From Candidatus Babeliales bacterium (GTDB lineage Bacteria; Babelota; Babeliae; Babelales; JANWKD01): a stretch of 9,677 nt of DNA. The stretch is taken from assembly GCA_025451595.1 (NCBI GenBank), contig JANWKD010000045.1, positions 1-9,677 on the forward strand, read 5' to 3'. The notes beneath the pieces are model-generated. The model did not search any database. It was not told where the DNA came from and was given only the letters and a program-made list of their open reading frames with translations. The position numbers and the translations under genes were made by a program. Shown here one piece after another: positions 7,061-9,677 of the stretch. How positions within the stretch are numbered: the first letter of the stretch is position 1; each line of letters opens with the position of its first letter.

Positions 7061-8332
7061 TTGTTCGGAAAATTTTCTTACTATGGCATCCCAAAATTCA
7101 GTGGATTCATATGGTGGATATACACTTGGTCGTAAAGGCTTCTTTGAATCCCATACTATATCGCATTGTCCATTTTGTTTAATTCTTCCAATGCGTATAT
7201 TCTTCCACGATTGGAGAGTTACTGGGTCAATAAAAATAATACCACCAGGTGCATTAAGGCCTTGTTCTTTTATTGCTTCTATAATAGTATGCGGCTCGGT
7301 GGAGTTGGCTTGCTTGACCGCTTGTTGCCATAGTAACACTGAGCAATAAGCTGATTCCATCGCATCGCTTATAAGCCGCTGCGAACCAAACTTGTTTTTG
7401 AATATTTCTATAAAATATCTATTTTCTACTGATGATATACTTTGAAAGTAGCTGGAACAAAGATAATCTCCGACAAAATTGTTAACATCCATTAACATAA
7501 TTTCAGGAATTGAAATACTGAATGACATGGTTGGTATCTTTTGAGAACTTATTCCTTTGTCACGTAATAATTTGAAAAAAATCATATTATCAATACCATG
7601 GATGGTGTTTAAAATCAGTTCGGGCTTGGTGCTGCTTATTTCATCAACAGCATGTCTAAAATTTTCAATATTGTTTTCTTTAATAGGAATATACGATCTT
7701 CCTACAATACTACCACCCAGCTCTTCAATCTGTTTTTCTAGGACCACATGAGCGATTTTTTGATACGTATTATCAGAGCCAATGAGATAAAATTTTTTAC
7801 CTACGTTGAAAAATCCCCAGCTAACACCAGGCAAAAATAGTTGTGTTATGGTTACTCCGGTATATATTATATGCAGAGATTTTTCGAATCCTTCATATTG
7901 GCCGGGATAGAAAAGTATATTATTATGCTTTTCTATAATAGGTTTGACTGCTTGAAGGCTTGAAGTAGTCCAACAACCAAAAATAGCTTTTACTTTATAT
8001 TGATTAATCAATTTTTCTGCTTCTTGTGCAAAAATAGCTGGGTCAGAGTGTGCGTCAATAATAATAGGCTCAATAACGGTATTGAGTAAACCACTTTTCT
8101 GATTGATCTGGTCTATTGCGAGCATTGTCGCATCAATAAGGGGTAATTCGGTTATAGCCAACGGGCCTGTTTGGGAATAGAGAATGCCTACTTTTGTAGT
8201 TCTGTGTGGCGTTATGTAGGGCATTATGGTAGAGATTATAAATATAAACCCAAAGACAATAGATAAGGGAATAATAATAACTAGAAATGCTTTGAGAAAG
8301 TTCCAAAATAATGGTGATATGTTTTTCGCCAC
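7058..8332 (-). CDS. Membrane-anchored UrtA/AmiC-like solute-binding protein
   Basis: This is a 424-residue type I periplasmic binding protein of the urea/short-amide group (UrtA, AmiC, FmdD relatives). Residues 13-40 are one long hydrophobic segment with no lipobox cysteine, so the protein is probably tethered by an uncleaved N-terminal helix. The binding fold spans about 46-400: VGILYSQTGPLA at 48-59, the family hallmark GCWTTSSLQAVKPIIEKHN at 119-137 followed by LFYPGQYEG at 140-148, YTG at 157-159, GSDNTY at 185-190, and a C-terminal IRIGRI...CDIVWDSKKPLRP block (379-402) typical of UrtA. No urtBCDE permease or ATPase genes are present, so a receptor role with the adjoining channel is more likely than transport. 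The start is GTG: an in-frame TAA lies seven codons upstream and the next Met is residue 37, inside the anchor helix. A weak AGAGAG (complement of 8343-8348) is the only Shine-Dalgarno candidate. The ligand is not known. Confidence 0.87.
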   Translation of the reverse strand: MAKNISPLFWNFLKAFLVIIIPLSIVFGFIFIISTIMPYITPHRTTKVGILYSQTGPLAITELPLIDATMLAIDQINQKSGLLNTVIEPIIIDAHSDPAIFAQEAEKLINQYKVKAIFGCWTTSSLQAVKPIIEKHNNILFYPGQYEGFEKSLHIIYTGVTITQLFLPGVSWGFFNVGKKFYLIGSDNTYQKIAHVVLEKQIEELGGSIVGRSYIPIKENNIENFRHAVDEISSTKPELILNTIHGIDNMIFFKLLRDKGISSQKIPTMSFSISIPEIMLMDVNNFVGDYLCSSYFQSISSVENRYFIEIFKNKFGSQRLISDAMESAYCSVLLWQQAVKQANSTEPHTIIEAIKEQGLNAPGGIIFIDPVTLQSWKNIRIGRIKQNGQCDIVWDSKKPLRPSVYPPYESTEFWDAIVRKFSEQ

Positions 8333-8356
8333 CGATTTACTACTCTCTTTTTAGAA

Positions 8357-8827
8357 TCAATTTAAATTTTTCTTATGCGGCTTCCAGCGCTTTAATATCT
8401 CTTTAAAAAGAATTTCTTGCGCTTGTTCTGGACTATGTTCAATTTTAGCACTCGTTTTTTCTAAGCTTGATTCGACCGTAGCTGAATCACATACCGTTGA
8501 ATCAATTTGCTTTAACGCAGGCACTAAGTTTTGATGCAATATTTTTTGAATATTATAGTCATGTTGAACTTCTAACAATAATGAATCAAGAAGACCTAGA
8601 AAGTCAACAATACTTTGTTGAATGCTATCAGATACTTGTAATTCTACCACATCATGTGAAATTTCACTTTTTTCTTTAAAGCCAACCTTTACTGCGCGCG
8701 TAATCATTTTTTTAAGCGTATCTGCTTCATATTCTATTAACCATTGGAGTAAGTATAACAACTCATAGGATAAAACAAATTGATTTTGAGTAGCTTTGTC
8801 ATTATCAAACGGATTATTAGTATTCAT
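8357..8827 (-). CDS. Hypothetical helical cytoplasmic protein in channel operon
   Basis: I do not recognise this 156-residue protein. It has no signal peptide or membrane segment and looks almost wholly alpha-helical. The N-terminus is Asn/Asp-rich (1-15). A Leu/Tyr-rich amphipathic helix follows (SYELLYLLQWLIEYEADTLKK, 20-40), then a basic stretch (41-52), a second helical region rich in Leu and Asp (64-92), and a charged C-terminal part (115-156) ending in a Lys-rich tail. No catalytic motif or metal-binding cluster is visible, and Cys113 is the only cysteine. Its stop lies 24 nt before the binding-protein start, so it is probably the first gene of a three-gene unit. A cytoplasmic partner or adaptor of the receptor channel is possible but is only a guess from position. 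The ATG is preceded by TTAGGGAT at workable spacing. Confidence 0.72.
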   Translation of the reverse strand: MNTNNPFDNDKATQNQFVLSYELLYLLQWLIEYEADTLKKMITRAVKVGFKEKSEISHDVVELQVSDSIQQSIVDFLGLLDSLLLEVQHDYNIQKILHQNLVPALKQIDSTVCDSATVESSLEKTSAKIEHSPEQAQEILFKEILKRWKPHKKNLN

Positions 8828-8886
8828 AAGATAATCCCTAAAGTTTCAAGGTCTAGTATTAAATCTAAGACTAACGATTTTAAAAA

Positions 8887-8908
8887 CTTATTAAAATATT
8901 TTAATAAG
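8887..8908 (-). terminator. 22-bp perfect AT-rich palindrome, probable terminator of the MerR gene
   Basis: A spacer-free perfect palindrome with arm CTTATTAAAAT lies between the MerR-type regulator stop (8968) and the next gene start (8827). Read on the minus strand, the stem is followed immediately by TTTTT, as in a factor-independent terminator. The stem has only two G-C pairs, so it would be a weak terminator. An operator for a dimeric regulator is the alternative, since it lies about 60 nt upstream of the three-gene sensory cluster. Confidence 0.45.
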
Positions 8909-8967
8909 ACTTTCACTCATTTTACTGGCTTTCATATATTTTACTATGGTTTTAGCGATAAGAAAAT

Positions 8968-9447
8968 TCATTCTTCATAGTCAACTTTCCATTGATCGTC
9001 ATAATCTGCATTCTGTACCTGACAAGAGGTGCTTTTGGGTTGATCTGGGCAAGACTGCGTTACTGCTGGTTGCGAAGAATTTTGTTTTAATTTGATTAAT
9101 CGTGATGCGCTTATTCGAGCCGTATTTTTTGCAGTTTCGCTTTCTTTTGTCAGCTCTTGATGTGCTGATTCAAAGACTGTATTTATTTCTTTTTGTAATT
9201 TTCTTATCTGTTTTTGTAATTTTAATATCATTTCTACCCCCGCAAGATTAATACCAAGCTCATGGGTTAAATAAATGATTTCTTCCAATTTATTGACGTC
9301 TTCTTCAGAGAATAGTCGAGTGTTCCCCTCAGATCGCTTAGGAGCAATGAGTCCTTCTTTTTCATACAAACGTATAGTTTGTTGATGGACCGAAAACATT
9401 TCGGCCACCGCAGAAATTGAAAAAAATCCTTTTTTTCTTTTAACCAT
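8968..9447 (-). CDS. MerR-family transcriptional regulator, HspR-like
   Basis: This is a 159-residue DNA-binding regulator of the MerR superfamily. Residues 8-76 form the winged helix-turn-helix: FSISAVAEMFSVHQQTIRLY (9-28), YEKEGLIAPKRSEGNTRLFSEED (28-50), then LGINLAGVEMILKL (64-77). The H-x-Q-T-x-R-x-Y-E-x-x-G-L pattern and the L-G-I-N-L-A-G-V block are characteristic of HspR, the repressor of the dnaK chaperone operon in actinobacteria, Helicobacter and others. A helical dimerisation segment (75-103) and a Gln/Ser-rich tail (120-159) follow. The tail has Cys133 and Cys142 but no clear metal-binding pattern. Unlike typical hspR, no dnaK, grpE, dnaJ or clpB lies beside it here, so its targets are unknown; it may act on itself, on distant chaperone genes, or on the downstream sensory genes. 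The start ATG has AAGG close upstream. Confidence 0.85.
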   Translation of the reverse strand: MVKRKKGFFSISAVAEMFSVHQQTIRLYEKEGLIAPKRSEGNTRLFSEEDVNKLEEIIYLTHELGINLAGVEMILKLQKQIRKLQKEINTVFESAHQELTKESETAKNTARISASRLIKLKQNSSQPAVTQSCPDQPKSTSCQVQNADYDDQWKVDYEE

Positions 9448-9511
9448 GATACCTTAATCCTGCCTTATTTTACAAAACTCAGGGGATTATCTTAAAAGCA
9501 AAATTTACATA

Positions 9512-9541
9512 ACTATATGAATTATTGCAAGACTCATTCAA
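9512..9541 (-). promoter_or_regulatory. Candidate promoter for the HspR-like gene
   Basis: On the minus strand a TATAGT (-10-like, 5 of 6 matches, complement of 9512-9517) lies 18 bp downstream of TTGAAT (-35-like, 4 of 6, complement of 9536-9541). Transcription would start near 9505, about 57 nt before the ATG at 9447. The elongated spacer is compatible with MerR-type control but is not specific for it. A 5-bp inverted repeat TATTG...CAATA (9523-9543) covers the spacer and -35; it is short enough to be chance. Confidence 0.35.
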
Positions 9542-9603
9542 TAGTTTAACATCTATTTTTATATTCGTCATTTTTTAGTTTATAGAACCCTCATAGAAGT
9601 TTA

Positions 9604-9677
9604 TTACACATTGAATTTAACGTGAATAATATCTCCATTGTGTACCACATAATCCTGCCCTTCTGTTCGTACCTTGC
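9604..9677 (-). CDS. ychF: YchF/OLA1 P-loop NTPase, C-terminal end only (partial)
   Basis: Only the last 24 codons lie in the window; the gene continues beyond the right edge. The translated tail (residues K-V-R-T-E-G-Q-D-Y-V-V, then H-N-G-D-I-I-H-V-K-F-N-V, then stop) matches the very conserved C-terminus of YchF: R-x-E-G-K-D-Y-x-V-x-D-G-D-x-x-x-F-x-F-N-V, the end of the TGS-like domain. YchF is an Obg-like ATPase that binds ribosomes and is linked to stress responses and translation. It ends in tandem TAA stops (complement of 9604-9606 and 9601-9603). It lies 156 nt upstream of the HspR-like gene on the same strand, with no clear terminator between them. Confidence 0.85.
   Translation of the reverse strand, partial: KVRTEGQDYVVHNGDIIHVKFNV

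Noticed and set aside
6963..7349. Plus-strand open frame of 128 codons across the binding-protein/channel junction.
   Set aside because: It is antisense to two well-supported genes, and its product shows no domain or convincing start.
9448..9603. HAIR operator (CTTGAGT-N7-ACTCAAG) for autoregulation by the HspR-like protein.
   Set aside because: Only isolated half-site-like pieces (ACTCAG near 9477, GACTCATTCAA near 9531) are visible, without the paired arm at correct spacing.
9577..9603. Repeated AGTTTA and ATAGAA words downstream of ychF as a terminator.
   Set aside because: They are direct, not inverted, repeats and do not form a stable stem.
1..9677. CRISPR array, tRNA/rRNA genes, insertion sequences or phage attachment sites.
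   Set aside because: No regularly spaced repeats, cloverleaf-like sequence, transposase or flanking duplications were seen; intergenic gaps are all under 200 bp.

Overview
The window is an AT-rich bacterial chromosome segment (about one-third G+C by eye). It uses the standard genetic code: TGA ends several genes and Trp is TGG. An exported thioredoxin, membrane-anchored periplasmic domains and an HspR-like regulator are compatible with a Gram-negative-type cell. The compact, AT-rich style would fit a small-genome, host-associated lineage such as Dependentiae (TM6), but that placement is a guess and nothing here is diagnostic.

Left part, + strand (34-2250): a half-size ABC exporter, then a small all-alpha NTP pyrophosphohydrolase of the PRA-PH/MazG-like group 24 nt downstream, probably co-transcribed. 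A very strong, nearly spacer-free inverted repeat (2275-2319) closes this unit. It probably also ends the convergent gene for an exported protein with a DUF2059-like helical domain followed by a thioredoxin domain with a CGPC active site (2343-3167, minus strand). That gene reads away from a 192-nt divergent intergenic region carrying a good extended -10 promoter. On the other side of this region lies a maf-family nucleotide pyrophosphatase gene (3360-3977, +), whose 3' end overlaps the next convergent gene by 19 bp.

Right part, minus strand (3959-9677): reading right to left, the 3' end of ychF (translation-associated P-loop NTPase), an HspR-type MerR regulator, an AU-rich palindrome, and a three-gene cluster. 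The cluster holds an unrecognised helical protein, a membrane-anchored UrtA/AmiC-like periplasmic binding protein, and a 1029-residue membrane protein. I read the last as two Cache sensor modules fused to a complete pentameric ligand-gated ion channel (pLGIC, Cys-loop/Pro-loop receptor) core. Its predicted topology of nine membrane segments puts all three sensory domains in the periplasm and gives the four-helix M1-M4 channel at the C-terminus.

The binding protein and the channel are separated by 9 nt, and the channel's Shine-Dalgarno overlaps the binding-protein stop codon, so they are probably translated together. No urea/amide ABC permease genes accompany the binding protein. The likely picture is a ligand-sensing receptor channel with its own tethered solute-binding partner. 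This is the most interesting system in the window; its ligand, ion selectivity and physiological role cannot be read from the sequence.
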